In this document: positions 36,968 through 48,042 of the stretch, piece after piece
Position numbering within the stretch: the stretch's first letter is position 1
How the letters are laid out: the number at the start of each line of letters is the position of its first letter
Origin: Croceicoccus sediminis
GTDB taxonomy: Bacteria; Pseudomonadota; Alphaproteobacteria; Sphingomonadales; Sphingomonadaceae
Assembly: GCF_007570835.1 (NCBI RefSeq)
Contig: NZ_SUNC01000001.1
Span: forward strand, 434,001-498,000
Reading direction: 5' to 3'
DNA: 64,000 nt
Position numbers and translations under genes: made by a program
The notes under the pieces: generated by a model
The model's input: only the letters and a program-made list of their open reading frames with translations
Database searches by the model: none
What the model was told of the DNA's origin: nothing

Positions 36968-38956
36968 TTATCGAACCATGATCCAGCTGATCGCGGCGAT
37001 CAGCCCGAGCAGCATGACCAGCGCATAGCTGTAGAGATAACCGGTCTGCACGCGTCGTGCGTAGTGAGACCCCTGTGCGACGACCCATGCGGCGCCATCC
37101 GGGCCGAACCGGTCGATAGTACCGACATCGCCCCACTTCCAGAACTTGCGGCCCAGCCAGAAGGCAGGCTTCACGAAGATCAGGTCGTAAAGCTCGTCGA
37201 AGTACCACTTGTTCTTGAGGAACGTGTACACCCCACCGAACATACCGACGAAACGGGCCGGAGCCTGCGGATCGCGGATGTAGTTGTTCCATGCGATGGC
37301 AAGACCGATCAGCATGACCACGCCCGGCGCTACCTTAACCCAGGTATCGACGTTGTGCATCGCGTGGACCAAGTGCTCGTTATAGAAGATCGAGCCGTTC
37401 CAGAACGCGGCACTGTCGAGGAAGTAGGGCGACCAGACGAAGCCGGCGAACACCGCGCCAAGCGACAGGATAACAAGCGGCGTCAGCATGACCCACGGGC
37501 TTTCGTGCGGGTGATATCCGCCAGTCGTATCGGCGCCCGCCTCTTCCGGCGTCTTGTGGACGGTGTGCTGGATATGCTCGCTCTCGATCCAGCGCGGCTT
37601 GCCCCAGAAAGTGAGGAACATCAGGCGCCAGGAATAGAAGCTGGTCAGCAAGGCCGCGACGATGCCCATGAAGAAGGCGAAGCGGCCCATCTCGGTCCCG
37701 CTGGCAAAGGCGCTTTCAAGGATCGCGTCCTTCGAGTGGAAGCCCGCGAAACCGGCGTGCAGGAACCAGATACCGACGCCCGTGATTGCCAGCGTACCGG
37801 CCATCATGGCCCAGAACGTGATCGGGATGTGCTTACGCAGGCCGCCGTAATAGCGCATGTCCTGTTCGTGGTGCATCGCGTGAATGACCGAACCGGCACC
37901 CAGGAACAGCAGCGCCTTGAAGAAAGCGTGCGTGAACAGGTGGAACATCGCCGCGCCATAGGCGCCGACGCCCGCGGCAAAGAACATGTAGCCGAGCTGA
38001 GAACAGGTCGAATAGGCGATGACCCGCTTGATGTCGGTCTGCGTCGTGCCGATCGTGGCGGCGAAGAAACAGGTCGCAGCGCCGATGAAAGTCACGAAAG
38101 TGAGCGCGGTCTGGCTCGTTTCGAACAGCGGCGACAGGCGGCAGACCATGAACACGCCTGCGGTAACCATCGTCGCCGCGTGGATCAGGGCCGAAACCGG
38201 GGTCGGGCCTTCCATCGCGTCGGGAAGCCAGGTGTGCAGGCCCAGCTGCGCCGACTTGCCCATCGCGCCGATGAACAGCAGCAGGCACAGGACCGTCATC
38301 GTGTCGACACGCATGCCGAGGAAGCCGATCGTGCTGCCCGCCATTTCGGGCGCGCGGTCGAGAATCTCGGGGATCGAGGTCGTGCCGAACACGAGAAAAA
38401 CGCCGAAAATGCCCATCATGAAGCCAAGGTCGCCCACGCGGTTGACCACGAAGGCCTTGATCGCGGCGGCGCTCGCGCTCGGCTTCTTGAACCAGAAACC
38501 GATGAGCAGGTACGAGGCAAGCCCCACGCCTTCCCAACCGAAGAACATCTGGACGAGATTGTCCGCCGTCACCAGCATGAGCATCGCGAACGTGAACAGC
38601 GACAGGTAGGCGAAGAACCGCGGCTGATCCGGGTCTTCGTCCATGTAGCCCCACGAATAGAGGTGGACGAGCGCCGAAACGCTGGTGATCACGACGAGCA
38701 TGACCGCGGTCAGCGTATCGACACGCAGCGCCCAATCGAAGTTCATGGTGCCCGACTGAACCCATTTCAGCACGGGATCGACATAGGCCGTTTCCGAACC
38801 GGTCATGAAACCGATGAAGATCGGCCACGACAGCGCGCAGGAGATGAGCAGCGCGCCGGTCGTCACGATCTTGGCCGGCAGGTTGCCGATCAAGCGATTG
38901 CCGAGACCGGCAATGATGGCCGCCAGAAGGGGCGCGAAGACGATGATCTCGATCAC
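36968..38956 (-). CDS. nuoL: NADH-quinone oxidoreductase subunit L
   Basis: The distal antiporter-like subunit with the long lateral helix of complex I; 662 residues, a typical length. [51 protein letters not shown] and [13 protein letters not shown] are classical motifs. The predicted start is a GTG at 38956, 5 bases after nuoK. Confidence 0.96.
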   Translation of the reverse strand: MIEIIVFAPLLAAIIAGLGNRLIGNLPAKIVTTGALLISCALSWPIFIGFMTGSETAYVDPVLKWVQSGTMNFDWALRVDTLTAVMLVVITSVSALVHLYSWGYMDEDPDQPRFFAYLSLFTFAMLMLVTADNLVQMFFGWEGVGLASYLLIGFWFKKPSASAAAIKAFVVNRVGDLGFMMGIFGVFLVFGTTSIPEILDRAPEMAGSTIGFLGMRVDTMTVLCLLLFIGAMGKSAQLGLHTWLPDAMEGPTPVSALIHAATMVTAGVFMVCRLSPLFETSQTALTFVTFIGAATCFFAATIGTTQTDIKRVIAYSTCSQLGYMFFAAGVGAYGAAMFHLFTHAFFKALLFLGAGSVIHAMHHEQDMRYYGGLRKHIPITFWAMMAGTLAITGVGIWFLHAGFAGFHSKDAILESAFASGTEMGRFAFFMGIVAALLTSFYSWRLMFLTFWGKPRWIESEHIQHTVHKTPEEAGADTTGGYHPHESPWVMLTPLVILSLGAVFAGFVWSPYFLDSAAFWNGSIFYNEHLVHAMHNVDTWVKVAPGVVMLIGLAIAWNNYIRDPQAPARFVGMFGGVYTFLKNKWYFDELYDLIFVKPAFWLGRKFWKWGDVGTIDRFGPDGAAWVVAQGSHYARRVQTGYLYSYALVMLLGLIAAISWIMVR

Positions 38957-38961
38957 TTGGA

Positions 38962-39267
38962 TCAGCCCCTCATGCGATGGATGTCGTCAACCGCGATAGT
39001 GCCGCGGCCACGGAAGTAGATGACAAGAATGGCAAGCCCGATCGCGGCCTCGCCAGCAGCGACGGTCAGCACGAACATCGCGAAGACCTGCCCGACGAGA
39101 TCGCCCAGGAACGCGCTGAACGCGACGAGGTTCAGGTTCACCGAGAGCAGGATCAGCTCGATCGCCATCAGGATGACGATGACGTTCTTGCGGTTGAGGA
39201 AGATCCCCAGCACGCCCAGCACGAACAGGATCGAGCTGACGACGACGTAGTGTTCGATACCGATCAC
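38962..39267 (-). CDS. nuoK: NADH-quinone oxidoreductase subunit K
   Basis: A 101-residue, three-helix membrane subunit of complex I. The two conserved membrane glutamates are visible in [19 protein letters not shown] and [15 protein letters not shown]. The start is a GTG that overlaps the nuoJ stop (GTGA). Confidence 0.96.
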   Translation of the reverse strand: MIGIEHYVVVSSILFVLGVLGIFLNRKNVIVILMAIELILLSVNLNLVAFSAFLGDLVGQVFAMFVLTVAAGEAAIGLAILVIYFRGRGTIAVDDIHRMRG

Positions 39268-39881
39268 AGCGTGACCCCCTTCCCGACTTCCGGCTTCACG
39301 TTCACCGTCGCGTCTTCAGCGCGGCGCTTGTTCTGCTTCGACACGTTCTGACCGCGCGTATCCGTCCGTTCACGGTGCGTCAGGACGATCGCGCCGATCA
39401 TCGCAACCAGCAGGACAAGACCCGCCGCCTCGAACAGGAACAGATATTCGCCATACAGCAGGGCACCGATACTCTCGATGTTGGAACGGCCCGCGATGGT
39501 CGCGGCCGTGCCGTCCGCCTCGCCCAGCTTCAACGTACCCGCGCGATAGGCTCCGAAACCCAGCACGAGTTCGGCCAGCAGGACGACGGCAAGCAGGATG
39601 CCGAGCGGGAAGTTCTTCACGAACCCTGCGCGCAGTTCGGCAAAGTCGATGTCGAGCATCATGACCACGAACAGGAACAGCACCGCGACCGCGCCAACGT
39701 AGACGATGACGAGCAGCATCGCGATGAACTCTGCGCCGACCAGAACCATGAGGCCCGCGGCGTTGAAAAACGCGAGGATCAGCCAGAGCACGGAGTGCAC
39801 CGGATTGCGGCTCATGATGACCAGAACGGCGCTGGCGATCAGGAGCACTGCGAAGAGATAGAAGGCGATGATATGGATCAT
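39264..39881 (-). CDS. nuoJ: NADH-quinone oxidoreductase subunit J
   Basis: Five-helix membrane subunit, 205 residues, with the flexible TM3 region ([22 protein letters not shown]) tied to quinone-coupled pumping. The 40 C-terminal residues are charged and probably cytoplasmic. It begins 24 bases after nuoI, the widest gap between neighbouring nuo genes apart from the inserted genes. Confidence 0.96.
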   Translation of the reverse strand: MIHIIAFYLFAVLLIASAVLVIMSRNPVHSVLWLILAFFNAAGLMVLVGAEFIAMLLVIVYVGAVAVLFLFVVMMLDIDFAELRAGFVKNFPLGILLAVVLLAELVLGFGAYRAGTLKLGEADGTAATIAGRSNIESIGALLYGEYLFLFEAAGLVLLVAMIGAIVLTHRERTDTRGQNVSKQNKRRAEDATVNVKPEVGKGVTL

Positions 39882-39905
39882 GGATAATGTCCCTGCGCGC
39901 GGCCC

Positions 39906-40391
39906 CTAGCGGTAGGGCGCATCGGCTTCAAGGTTCGCGGCGATAGCACGCTCCCACTTGTCCCCGTTCGCCAGCAGTTTCGCCTTGTCGTAAAGCAGTT
40001 CTTCGCGCGTTTCGGTCGCATATTCGAAGTTCGGCCCTTCGACGATGGCATCGACCGGGCACGCTTCCTGGCAGAAGCCGCAGAAGATGCACTTGGTCAT
40101 GTCGATGTCATAGCGCGTGGTACGGCGCGAACCGTCATCGCGCGGCTCGGCCTCGATCGTGATCGCCTGCGCGGGGCACACGGCCTCGCACAGCTTGCAC
40201 GCGATGCAGCGTTCCTCGCCGTTGGGATACCGGCGCAGCGCGTGTTCACCGCGGAAACGCGGGGACAGCGGGTTCTTCTCGAACGGGTAGTTGATCGTCA
40301 CCTTGGGCTTGAAGAAATACTTCAGCGTGAGGGCATGCGCCTTCACGAACTCCCAAAGGGTGAACGACTTTACGAGATGGGCGACGCTCAT
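39906..40391 (-). CDS. nuoI: NADH-quinone oxidoreductase subunit I
   Basis: Peripheral-arm subunit carrying two 4Fe-4S clusters (N6a, N6b). The 161-residue protein has the two ferredoxin motifs [16 protein letters not shown] and [16 protein letters not shown] and the N-terminal amphipathic part [17 protein letters not shown]. The ATG at 40391 overlaps the nuoH stop (ATGA). A longer frame to 40646 lies inside nuoH and is not real. Confidence 0.97.
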   Translation of the reverse strand: MSVAHLVKSFTLWEFVKAHALTLKYFFKPKVTINYPFEKNPLSPRFRGEHALRRYPNGEERCIACKLCEAVCPAQAITIEAEPRDDGSRRTTRYDIDMTKCIFCGFCQEACPVDAIVEGPNFEYATETREELLYDKAKLLANGDKWERAIAANLEADAPYR

Positions 40392-41431
40392 GCGTACCTC
40401 GTGAACATAAGCCAACCTGAGATCAGCACGACAAACAGGAGCGAAATCGGCAGGAAAATCTTCCAGCCAAGCCGCATCAGCTGGTCGTAACGGTAACGCG
40501 GCACCGTCGCCATGACCCAGCTGAACATGAAGAAGAAGAAGAAGGTCTTCAGAAGGAACCAGATGATGCCCGGCACATAATACAGCGGCGCCCAGTCGAT
40601 CGGCGGCAGCCAGCCACCGAAGAACAGGATCGTGTTGAGCGAGCACATCAGCAGGATGTTCGCGTATTCACCCAGCCAGAAGAGCGCGAAGCTCATCGAG
40701 GAATATTCGGTCTGGTACCCTGCGACGAGTTCCGATTCCGCCTCGGTAAGGTCGAAGGGAACGCGCTGCGTTTCAGCGAGCGAGGAGATGAAGAACATCA
40801 CCCACATCGGGAACAGCAGGATGTTGAAGACATATCCGTTCACGATGCCGAGGCCGTGGCCCTTCTGGGACATCACGATTTCGGTCAGGTTGAACGATCC
40901 TGCGTAAAGGACAACGCAGACCAGGATGAAGCCGATCGAGACTTCGTAGCTGATCATCTGTGCCGATGCGCGCATGGCCGAGAAGAACGGGTACTTCGAG
41001 TTCGAAGCCCAGCCCGCCATGACGACGCCGTAAACCGACAACGAAGAGATCGCGAGGATGTAGAGCAGGCCGACATTGATGTCCGCCAGCACGACGCCCG
41101 CATCGAAGGGGATCACCGCCCATGCGCCCAGTGCGACCGTGAACGTCACGATCGGGGCAAGGATGAAGATGCCCTTGTTGGCGGCCGACGGAATGATGGT
41201 TTCCTGCAGGAAGACCTTCAGACCATCGGCGAACGATTGGAGCAGGCCGAGCGGGCCGACCACGTTGGGCCCGCGCCGCAGGTTGATCGCGGCCCAGACC
41301 TTGCGGTCGACATAGATGATCATCGCGACGGCCAGCATCAGCGGCAGGGCAATCAGCAGAATCCCGCAGACCGTGGCGATAAACCAGGCCCACTCGTAAT
41401 TCATGCCAAGCGATTGGAAGAAAGCAGTCAT
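40388..41431 (-). CDS. nuoH: NADH-quinone oxidoreductase subunit H
   Basis: Membrane subunit forming most of the quinone chamber; 347 residues. Conserved loop motifs are visible: [57 protein letters not shown] and the acidic [22 protein letters not shown]. The ATG at 41431 overlaps the nuoG stop; an earlier in-frame ATG lies inside nuoG. Confidence 0.97.
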   Translation of the reverse strand: MTAFFQSLGMNYEWAWFIATVCGILLIALPLMLAVAMIIYVDRKVWAAINLRRGPNVVGPLGLLQSFADGLKVFLQETIIPSAANKGIFILAPIVTFTVALGAWAVIPFDAGVVLADINVGLLYILAISSLSVYGVVMAGWASNSKYPFFSAMRASAQMISYEVSIGFILVCVVLYAGSFNLTEIVMSQKGHGLGIVNGYVFNILLFPMWVMFFISSLAETQRVPFDLTEAESELVAGYQTEYSSMSFALFWLGEYANILLMCSLNTILFFGGWLPPIDWAPLYYVPGIIWFLLKTFFFFFMFSWVMATVPRYRYDQLMRLGWKIFLPISLLFVVLISGWLMFTRYA

Positions 41432-43449
41432 TCTGCGGCCTCCGCAAGTGGCTCGCCGTGGAGCAATTCTGCCGAGCAGCGCTGCATCGTCGGGCTGGCG
41501 CGGCAAATCGCGTTGGTCAGGTAGAAATCGGCAACCGGATAGGCCTCGATAATGCCCGAGGCATCACCGCCGCCTGCCGGGAGCTCGCCGCCCAGATCGG
41601 CCAGACCTTCGTTGGCCAGCGCCGGAGTATTGGCAAACATGGCAGCACGAAGCTGGTCAAAGCTGTCGAACCCAACCTTCACGCCAAGCGCATCAGCCAG
41701 CGCGCGCAGGATAGTCCAGTCCTCGCGGGCGTCACCCGGTGCGAAGACGGCCTTTTCGCTACGCTGCACGCGGCCCTCGATGTTGACGTAAGTGCCAGCC
41801 TTTTCGGTGTAGGCAGCCGCAGGCAGGATGATGTCCGCCGCGTGCGCGCCCTTGTCGCCGTGATGGCCGATGAAGACCTTCAGGGCATCGGGAAACTGGG
41901 TGAAGTCCACCTCGTCCGCGCCGAGAGCCAGCAATACCTTCGGTTTCGCCGCCACGAGATCGGCCATGCCGCCCTTCTGCGCGAGGCCGAGCATCAGGCC
42001 GCCCATGCGCGAAGCCGAGAAGTGGAGCGAGTTGAACCCGTTCCAGCCTTCACGAACGACGTTCCATTCCTTGGCCAGCGCAAGTGCCTTGCCCAATGCG
42101 CCACGGCCCAGCGCCGCACCGCCGACGATGATCGCGGGACGTTCTGCCTTGCCGAATGCGTCGGTGACGTCGGCGGACAGCGAATTCAAGACGCCCAGAT
42201 CGTTGCCGAGGAACGTTGCGGGATAAGTCGTTTCCCACTCCGGCCCGACGATGAACACCTTCGCGCCGCGCTTCACCGCCTTGCGCAGGCGTACGTTGAG
42301 CAGCGGGGCTTCGTGCCGGATCTGGCTGCCCACGATCAGGACCGCGTCCGCGTTCTCGATCTCGGCCAGCGTGGTGTTGAAGTTGACCGCGGCAAGGTTC
42401 GACGTGTCGTAGGTCATGCCGGTCTGGCGGCCTTCGATCAGGGTCGACCCCATCGCGCCGAGCAGCGCCTTGGCCGCGAACATCGTTTCGCAGTCGAGCA
42501 GGTCGCCATAGACCGCGGCGATGTCTTTTCCTGGCTTTACAGCCTTGATCTTCTTGAACGCCTCGTCCCAGGTCGCGGCCTCAAGCTTGCCTTGTCCATT
42601 TTTCTTGGGCTTGCGGATCCAGACCTTGTCGAGACGGCGGCGGGTAAGGCCGTCGACGGCATAGCGCGACTTGTCGGAGAGCCATTCCTCGTTGACGTCG
42701 TCATTCACGCGGGGAAGCGCGCGCAGCACTTCGCGGCCGCGGCTGTCGATGCGGATGTTCGCGCCCATCGCGTCCATCACGTCGATGCCGAGCGTCTTCT
42801 TCAGCTCCCACGGGCGTGCTTCGAAGGCATAGGGCCGCGAAGTCAGCGCACCGACCGGGCACAGATCGATCACGTTGGCCGAAAGCTCGTGCTTGGCCGC
42901 GTGTTCGAGGTACGTCGTGATCTGCATGTTCTCGCCGCGATAAAGCGCGCCGATTTCGTCCACGCCGGCGATCTCTTCGGAGAAACGCACGCAGCGGGTG
43001 CAGTGGATGCAGCGCGTCATCGTCGTCTTGATGAGCGGGCCCATGTATTTTTCGGTGACCGCGCGCTTGTTCTCGTCATAGCGCGTCGCGCCGCGGCCAT
43101 AGGCCATCGACTGGTCCTGCAGGTCGCATTCGCCGCCCTGGTCGCAAATCGGACAGTCGAGCGGATGGTTGATGAGGAGAAACTCCATCACCCCTTCGCG
43201 CGCCTTCTTGACCATTTCGCTGTCGGTGCGGATTTCCTGGCCTTCGGTGGCCGGAAGCGCGCACGAAGCCTGCGGCTTAGGCGGTCCGGGCTTCACTTCG
43301 ACAAGGCACATGCGGCAATTGCCCGCGATGGAAAGCCGTTCATGATAGCAGAAACGCGGGATTTCCTTGCCCGCAAGTTCGCAGGCCTGCAGGACGGTGG
43401 CGCCTGCGGGAACTTCGATTTCCTGACCGTCTACCTTAACTGTCGGCAT
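41428..43449 (-). CDS. nuoG: NADH-quinone oxidoreductase subunit G
   Basis: Iron-sulphur subunit of the peripheral arm, 673 residues. An N-terminal 2Fe-2S ferredoxin domain ([17 protein letters not shown]), the His-Cys3 cluster region ([18 protein letters not shown]), a 4Fe-4S motif ([12 protein letters not shown]) and a molybdopterin-oxidoreductase-like remnant domain with no cofactor follow in order. The start overlaps the nuoF stop by one base. Confidence 0.97.
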   Translation of the reverse strand: MPTVKVDGQEIEVPAGATVLQACELAGKEIPRFCYHERLSIAGNCRMCLVEVKPGPPKPQASCALPATEGQEIRTDSEMVKKAREGVMEFLLINHPLDCPICDQGGECDLQDQSMAYGRGATRYDENKRAVTEKYMGPLIKTTMTRCIHCTRCVRFSEEIAGVDEIGALYRGENMQITTYLEHAAKHELSANVIDLCPVGALTSRPYAFEARPWELKKTLGIDVMDAMGANIRIDSRGREVLRALPRVNDDVNEEWLSDKSRYAVDGLTRRRLDKVWIRKPKKNGQGKLEAATWDEAFKKIKAVKPGKDIAAVYGDLLDCETMFAAKALLGAMGSTLIEGRQTGMTYDTSNLAAVNFNTTLAEIENADAVLIVGSQIRHEAPLLNVRLRKAVKRGAKVFIVGPEWETTYPATFLGNDLGVLNSLSADVTDAFGKAERPAIIVGGAALGRGALGKALALAKEWNVVREGWNGFNSLHFSASRMGGLMLGLAQKGGMADLVAAKPKVLLALGADEVDFTQFPDALKVFIGHHGDKGAHAADIILPAAAYTEKAGTYVNIEGRVQRSEKAVFAPGDAREDWTILRALADALGVKVGFDSFDQLRAAMFANTPALANEGLADLGGELPAGGGDASGIIEAYPVADFYLTNAICRASPTMQRCSAELLHGEPLAEAAE

Positions 43450-44738
43450 TACTCAGCTGCCTCTGCCATGTTGCCGGCGTCCGCGATGCGGCGCTCAAGT
43501 TCGGGGCGGAAGTGGCGGATCAGACCCTGGATCGGCCATGCGGCCGCATCGCCAAGGGCGCAGATCGTGTGCCCTTCGACCTGCTTGGTCACCTGGAACA
43601 GCATGTCGATCTCTTCCGGCTGCGCATCACCGACACGCAGGCGTTCCATCATGCGCCACATCCAGCCGGTGCCTTCGCGGCACGGCGTGCACTGGCCGCA
43701 GCTCTCGTGCTTGTAGAAGTAGCTGATCCGGCTGATCGCTTTCACGATGTCGGTCGACTTGTCCATGACGATGACCGCCGCGGTGCCAAGACCCGACCCG
43801 ACCGCCTTCAGGCCGTCGAAGTCCATCGGCGCTTCCATGATCTCGGCCGCGGGAACCAGCGGAACCGACGAGCCGCCGGGAATGACCGCCAGCAGGTTGT
43901 CCCAACCGCCGCGAATGCCGCCACAGTGCTTTTCGATGAGTTCCTTGAACGGAATGCTCATCTCTTCCTCGACTACGCAGGGCTTTTCGACGTGCCCGCT
44001 GATCTGGAAAAGCTTGGTGCCTTTGTTATTCTCGCGCCCGAAGCTGGAGAACCAGGCCGAACCGCGACGCATGATCGTGGGGGCGACCGCGATCGATTCC
44101 ACGTTGTTGACCGTCGTCGGGCAGCCATAAAGGCCCGCACCTGCCGGGAACGGCGGCTTGAGGCGAGGCTGGCCCTTCTTGCCCTCGAGGCTCTCGATCA
44201 TCGCGGTCTCTTCGCCGCAGATGTAGGCGCCCGCGCCGCGATGGACGAAGACGTCGAAATCGTAGCCCGATCCACATGCGTTCTTGCCGATCAGGCCGGC
44301 GTCATAAGCCTCCTGCACGGCGGCGAACAGGGTTTCGGCCTCGCGGATGTATTCGCCGCGAATATAGATGTAAGCCGCACGCGCCCGCATCGCGAAACCG
44401 GCGACCAGAGCGCCTTCGATCAGCTTGTGCGGATCGTGGCGGATGATCTCGCGGTCCTTGCACGAACCGGGTTCGGATTCGTCGGCGTTGATGACGAGGA
44501 AGCTGGGACGACCGTCCTTGCTTTCCTTGGGCATGAACGACCACTTCATGCCCGTGGGGAAGCCCGCACCGCCGCGACCGCGCAGGCCGGAGGCCTTGAT
44601 CTCGTCGATGATGGCATCCTGCCCCTTGGCCAGAATGTCCTTCGTGTTGTCCCAGTCGCCGCGCGCACGTGCCGCGTCGAGGTTCCACGGCTGATAACCG
44701 TAGACGTTGGTAAAGATGCGGTCCTTGTCAGCCAGCAT
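43449..44738 (-). CDS. nuoF: NADH-quinone oxidoreductase subunit F
   Basis: Binds NADH and FMN and passes electrons to cluster N3. The 429-residue protein has the NADH/FMN loops [17 protein letters not shown] and [21 protein letters not shown], and the 4Fe-4S motif [12 protein letters not shown]. The ATG at 44738 is preferred because it forms a TGATG overlap with the small upstream gene; a GTG three bases earlier is the alternative. Confidence 0.97.
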   Translation of the reverse strand: MLADKDRIFTNVYGYQPWNLDAARARGDWDNTKDILAKGQDAIIDEIKASGLRGRGGAGFPTGMKWSFMPKESKDGRPSFLVINADESEPGSCKDREIIRHDPHKLIEGALVAGFAMRARAAYIYIRGEYIREAETLFAAVQEAYDAGLIGKNACGSGYDFDVFVHRGAGAYICGEETAMIESLEGKKGQPRLKPPFPAGAGLYGCPTTVNNVESIAVAPTIMRRGSAWFSSFGRENNKGTKLFQISGHVEKPCVVEEEMSIPFKELIEKHCGGIRGGWDNLLAVIPGGSSVPLVPAAEIMEAPMDFDGLKAVGSGLGTAAVIVMDKSTDIVKAISRISYFYKHESCGQCTPCREGTGWMWRMMERLRVGDAQPEEIDMLFQVTKQVEGHTICALGDAAAWPIQGLIRHFRPELERRIADAGNMAEAAE

Positions 44739-44875
44739 CACAGAACTCCGAATACGAAAATTGCAGCCACGATCAGGATCGCGACAAGCGCCAGCGTTTT
44801 AACGACGCCCTTCAGCACCTTCCAGGCGATGAAGACGGCGACGAGCGCCGCGATGATGATCGGCAGCGAGTCCAT
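44738..44875 (-). CDS. Tiny membrane protein (45 residues) between nuoE and nuoF
   Basis: A 45-codon gene reading [20 protein letters not shown], then [20 protein letters not shown] and VFGVL. It has two short hydrophobic segments around a basic WKVLKGVVK turn. The ATG overlaps the stop of the preceding small gene (ATGA), and its stop TGA overlaps the nuoF ATG (TGATG), so it is embedded in the coupled nuo message. Function unknown; it may be an assembly or membrane-arm accessory peptide (inference). Confidence 0.75.
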   Translation of the reverse strand: MDSLPIIIAALVAVFIAWKVLKGVVKTLALVAILIVAAIFVFGVL

Positions 44876-45039
44876 CAGGAGCGGTCCTTCCGCTTCACCA
44901 GGCCAAAGGCGAGGAAAGCCACGCCCACGGCCAGCAGCGTCGCGCCCACCGGGCCGCTGTTACCGGTCGCGTAGAACAGCAGCGCCGCGATCACGAAGAG
45001 CGCGCCGGCAAGCACGAAGTTGCGTCCGGTAACCGGCAT
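44875..45039 (-). CDS. Small two-helix membrane protein (54 residues) in the nuo operon
   Basis: Reads MPVTGRNFVLAGALFVIAAL, then LFYATGNSGPVGATLLAVGV and AFLAFGLVKRKDRS: two hydrophobic helices joined by a Gly/Pro turn, with a basic tail. The chosen ATG at 45039 overlaps the nuoE stop (TAATG); an ATG six bases earlier is also possible. No family recognised. Confidence 0.75.
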   Translation of the reverse strand: MPVTGRNFVLAGALFVIAALLFYATGNSGPVGATLLAVGVAFLAFGLVKRKDRS

Positions 45040-45707
45040 TACCATTCGCCCCGATAATCGTGGTTGGCATCGACCATCGCGGTAAGCGTGGTCGGACCAC
45101 CGACGGGTTCGACGGTGTGACGGCCCGGTTCCTGCGTACCGGCCTTGGGCGATTTGCCCGCGGCCAGCGCATCGAGAACGACATCGAGGCGTTCGCCGGT
45201 CAGGTCCTCGTAATTGTCGTCGTTGATCTGGACCATCGGAGCGCTGGCGCAGTTGCCCATGCACTCCACCTCGGTCAGCGTCCACAGGCCGTCCTCGGTC
45301 GTGTGGCCCTTCTTCATGCCGCGCTTCTTGCACGTTTCCATGACTTCGTCGGACCCACGCAGCCAGCACGGCGTCGTGCCGCAGACCTGCACGTGGAAAC
45401 GGCCCACGGGCACGAGATTGTACATGGTGTAGAACGTCGCGACCTCGACCACGCGAATGACCGGCATGTCGAGATAGGCGGCCACGTATTCCATGACCGG
45501 AATCGGCAACCAGCCTTGCGTATTGGTTTCTTCGCCCACCTGCCGCTGGGCATAGTCCAACAGGGCCATGACGGCCGATTTCTGGCGTCCGTCGGGATAG
45601 CGGGCGATGGCCGCCTTCGCCTTTTCCTCCCACGCAGGCGTAAAGGCGAAGCTGCCCCAACGTTCGCGCAGGTCGGCGGTGACGGGTTCGATGTAGCGGT
45701 CAGCCAT
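45039..45707 (-). CDS. nuoE: NADH-quinone oxidoreductase subunit E
   Basis: Thioredoxin-like 2Fe-2S subunit (cluster N1a) paired with NuoF; 222 residues. The four cysteine ligands are in QVCGTTPCWLRG and ECMGNCASAPMVQIN. The C-terminal 50 residues (after LDALAAGKSPKAG) are an alphaproteobacterial extension. The ATG at 45707 overlaps the stop of the NTF2-like gene (TAATG). Confidence 0.96.
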   Translation of the reverse strand: MADRYIEPVTADLRERWGSFAFTPAWEEKAKAAIARYPDGRQKSAVMALLDYAQRQVGEETNTQGWLPIPVMEYVAAYLDMPVIRVVEVATFYTMYNLVPVGRFHVQVCGTTPCWLRGSDEVMETCKKRGMKKGHTTEDGLWTLTEVECMGNCASAPMVQINDDNYEDLTGERLDVVLDALAAGKSPKAGTQEPGRHTVEPVGGPTTLTAMVDANHDYRGEW

Positions 45708-46078
45708 TAGCGGACGAACTCCACACGGGCGCACTTGTCGCCCTCGAAAGTATAGATCGCGACGACGTCAAAAGGCTCGACCAGCGGCGATCCGTCGGTC
45801 GAAGGGCCCCGCGTGACGTGTTCGCGGAAAATGACGTAGTTGCCGATCTCCTGCGCATCGCGGATTTCGGCGCGGTTCTGCGGCCAGCGTTCGAAAGCGG
45901 CAGCAAGCCCGCTGCGCGTGCCTTCCTTGCCCTCGCGCACAACATCGCCGCGATAGTTCGCCTCGCAGGCGTCGTCGGTCATGTACGAGACGTAAGTGTC
46001 CACGTCCTGCGCGTTGTAGGCATCGATCATGGACCGCGCGATCGCGGTGCGGTCGATCAAGACGGCGCTGTCAGCCAC
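45707..46078 (-). CDS. NTF2-like (SnoaL-type) protein in the nuo operon
   Basis: A 123-residue protein with the cone-shaped NTF2/SnoaL fold pattern: helical start (RTAIARSMIDAYNAQDVDTYVSYMTDDACE), then strands GNYVIFREHVTRG and PFDVVAIYTFEGDKCARVEFV. Such proteins bind or isomerise small molecules; the partner here is unknown. The GTG at 46078 is chosen because GGAGG (46088-46084) precedes it by five bases; it overlaps the end of the upstream small gene by eight bases. Confidence 0.82.
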   Translation of the reverse strand: MADSAVLIDRTAIARSMIDAYNAQDVDTYVSYMTDDACEANYRGDVVREGKEGTRSGLAAAFERWPQNRAEIRDAQEIGNYVIFREHVTRGPSTDGSPLVEPFDVVAIYTFEGDKCARVEFVR

Positions 46079-46295
46079 GGTCACCTCCGCGCGTATTGGC
46101 ACGGCGACGCTTCAGCGCCTCCCATTGGACCTGTCCGAACAGGAAAAGCTCAAAACCGGTGATGCCAGCGATCATGTCAGGCAGCCACCGCGCTGTTTCG
46201 GCACCGAGATAGAGGCCCACGAAATAGGCCGCGATCAGGATCAGGCCCGTTGCCGAGGCCAGCACGCTGATCTGCTGGGTCGCGTTCAGCCTCAC
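46071..46295 (-). CDS. Small membrane protein (74 residues) after nuoD
   Basis: Two predicted helices ([20 protein letters not shown] and [20 protein letters not shown]) followed by a basic tail [10 protein letters not shown]. The start is a GTG overlapping the nuoD stop (GTGA), so it is coupled to nuoD. No recognised family. Confidence 0.75.
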   Translation of the reverse strand: MRLNATQQISVLASATGLILIAAYFVGLYLGAETARWLPDMIAGITGFELFLFGQVQWEALKRRRANTRGGDRG

Positions 46296-47503
46296 CGGTC
46301 ACACTCCCCGAACACGACGTCGATCGCGCCAAGGATGGCGGTGGCGTCGGGCAGCATGTGACCCTTGCACATCATGTCCATCGCCTGGAGATGGCTGAAC
46401 GCGGTGGGGCGGATCTTGCAGCGGTACGGCTTGTTCGAGCCGTCGCTGACCAGGTAGACGCCGAATTCGCCCTTGGGGCTTTCGGTCGCCACGTAGACTT
46501 CGCCCGCGGGGACGTGAAAGCCCTCGGTATAAAGCTTGAAGTGGTGGATCAGCGCTTCCATCGAGCTTTTCATCTCGCCCCGCTTGGGCGGGCTGACCTT
46601 GCGGTCGGTGCTGGCGATCGGCCCTTCGGGCATCTCGGCCAGGCACTGCTTGATGATCTTGCCCGACTGATAAACTTCCTGAACGCGGACCATGAAACGG
46701 TCGTAGCAGTCGGAATTGGTGCCGACCGGAATTTCAAAGTCCATGCGATCGTATACGTCGTAGGGCTGGCTCTTGCGAAGATCCCAAGGGATGCCCGCGG
46801 CACGGATCATCGGGCCGGAAAAGCCCCAGGCCAGTGCGTCTTCCTTCGACACGTGCGCGATATCGACGTTGCGCTGCTTGAAGATGCGGTTGCCGGTCAC
46901 CAGGCTCATCGCATCGCCGAACAGTTCGGGCAGGCGCCCATCGACCCAATCGCCGATGTCGGTCAGCAGCTTCAATGGAACGTCCTGATGAACGCCGCCG
47001 GGACGGAACCACGCGCTGTGCATGCGTGCGCCCGATGCGCGCTCGAAGAAATTGAGGCAGTCTTCGCGCAGTTCGAACATCCACAGGTTCGGCGTCATCG
47101 CGCCGACGTCCATCACGTGCGAACCCAGGTTCAACATGTGATTGCAGATACGGGTCAGTTCGGCGAACAGCACGCGAAGATACTGCGCACGCTCCGGCAC
47201 CTCGACGTTCAGCATCTTTTCGATCGCCAGAACGTAGCTGTATTCCTGCGCCAGCGGCGAGCAGTAATCGAGCCGGTCGAAGTACGGCAGCGCCTGAAGA
47301 TACGTCTTGTACTCGATCAGCTTTTCGGTGCCGCGATGCAGCAGGCCGACGTGCGGATCGACGCGTTCGATGATCTCGCCGTCAAGCTCCATCACCATGC
47401 GCAGAACGCCGTGCGCCGCAGGGTGCTGCGGGCCGAAGTTGATCGTGTAGTTGGTGATGACCTCGTCGCCGGTGGTCGGCGACTGTTCGAGCTGCATGGT
47501 CAT
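46292..47503 (-). CDS. nuoD: NADH-quinone oxidoreductase subunit D
   Basis: The 49-kDa subunit lining the quinone-binding cavity; 403 residues. Family motifs: [23 protein letters not shown] (quinone-site histidine), [45 protein letters not shown] and the C-terminal DVVFGECDR. The ATG at 47503 overlaps the stop of the lipoprotein gene (ATGA). It is separate from nuoC, not fused as in E. coli. Confidence 0.97.
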   Translation of the reverse strand: MTMQLEQSPTTGDEVITNYTINFGPQHPAAHGVLRMVMELDGEIIERVDPHVGLLHRGTEKLIEYKTYLQALPYFDRLDYCSPLAQEYSYVLAIEKMLNVEVPERAQYLRVLFAELTRICNHMLNLGSHVMDVGAMTPNLWMFELREDCLNFFERASGARMHSAWFRPGGVHQDVPLKLLTDIGDWVDGRLPELFGDAMSLVTGNRIFKQRNVDIAHVSKEDALAWGFSGPMIRAAGIPWDLRKSQPYDVYDRMDFEIPVGTNSDCYDRFMVRVQEVYQSGKIIKQCLAEMPEGPIASTDRKVSPPKRGEMKSSMEALIHHFKLYTEGFHVPAGEVYVATESPKGEFGVYLVSDGSNKPYRCKIRPTAFSHLQAMDMMCKGHMLPDATAILGAIDVVFGECDR

Positions 47504-48042
47504 GCCTTGCAGACCCATGTGCCGTTATAGGGATCGCGCTCGCCATCACCGATGTCGACGGTCAGTGTCGCGGCATCGCTGTCTTCGGCCTTGACGACGG
47601 TAACCGTCATCCCGGCAAATTCCGCGTCGCCATCACGTGACAACATCGGCGAATTCTTCAGGTAATCGGCGCCATCGTCAAAGGCATAGAGCACGATCGC
47701 CGGTACGCCGTTGGGCCGGACCACGCCTGCACCCGCCTTCTCGTTCTCGAGCGGAGCACCGACGGACAGGATGACGGGACCATCTTCCACGGTAAAAGTG
47801 CAAAGCCCCGCACCGGTCGTGATATCGGCTATCACCGAACCGTCGTCAGGCTCCAGGGGCAGAAGGTCGATATACGAATACTCGTTCCCGGCATTTGGCT
47901 GGGCGTCATCATAGATTTCCTGGTCCGGCGCGACGCTGGTCGCCTCTGCCGCAGGAGTCTCGTCGACGACTGCCGGCTCTTCGGCAGGCTGGTCGCAAGC
48001 CGAAACGGCAAGCGCGCAGAGAAGTGCGATACGCAGTTTCAT
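47500..48042 (-). CDS. Putative lipoprotein inserted between nuoC and nuoD
   Basis: A 180-residue protein with a lipoprotein signal [16 protein letters not shown] (lipobox VSAC, Cys16), an acidic Pro/Ala linker, and a beta-rich domain ([17 protein letters not shown]... [28 protein letters not shown]). The final Cys (NGTWVCKA) could pair with the internal Cys in GLCTF. It would be anchored in the periplasm, the opposite side from NuoC and NuoD. It has ATGA overlaps on both sides. Function unknown. Confidence 0.82.
   Translation of the reverse strand: MKLRIALLCALAVSACDQPAEEPAVVDETPAAEATSVAPDQEIYDDAQPNAGNEYSYIDLLPLEPDDGSVIADITTGAGLCTFTVEDGPVILSVGAPLENEKAGAGVVRPNGVPAIVLYAFDDGADYLKNSPMLSRDGDAEFAGMTVTVVKAEDSDAATLTVDIGDGERDPYNGTWVCKA

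Noticed and set aside
34032-39019. Very long plus-strand open frames opposite nuoN, nuoM and nuoL (one over 1200 codons)
   Set aside because: They are antisense shadows of GC-rich membrane-protein genes; the product is His/Arg/Asp-rich low-complexity sequence, while the minus strand encodes unmistakable complex I subunits.
39906-40646. NuoI extended by 85 residues at the N-terminus
   Set aside because: The extra part lies within nuoH; the ATGA overlap at 40391 gives the normal NuoI length.
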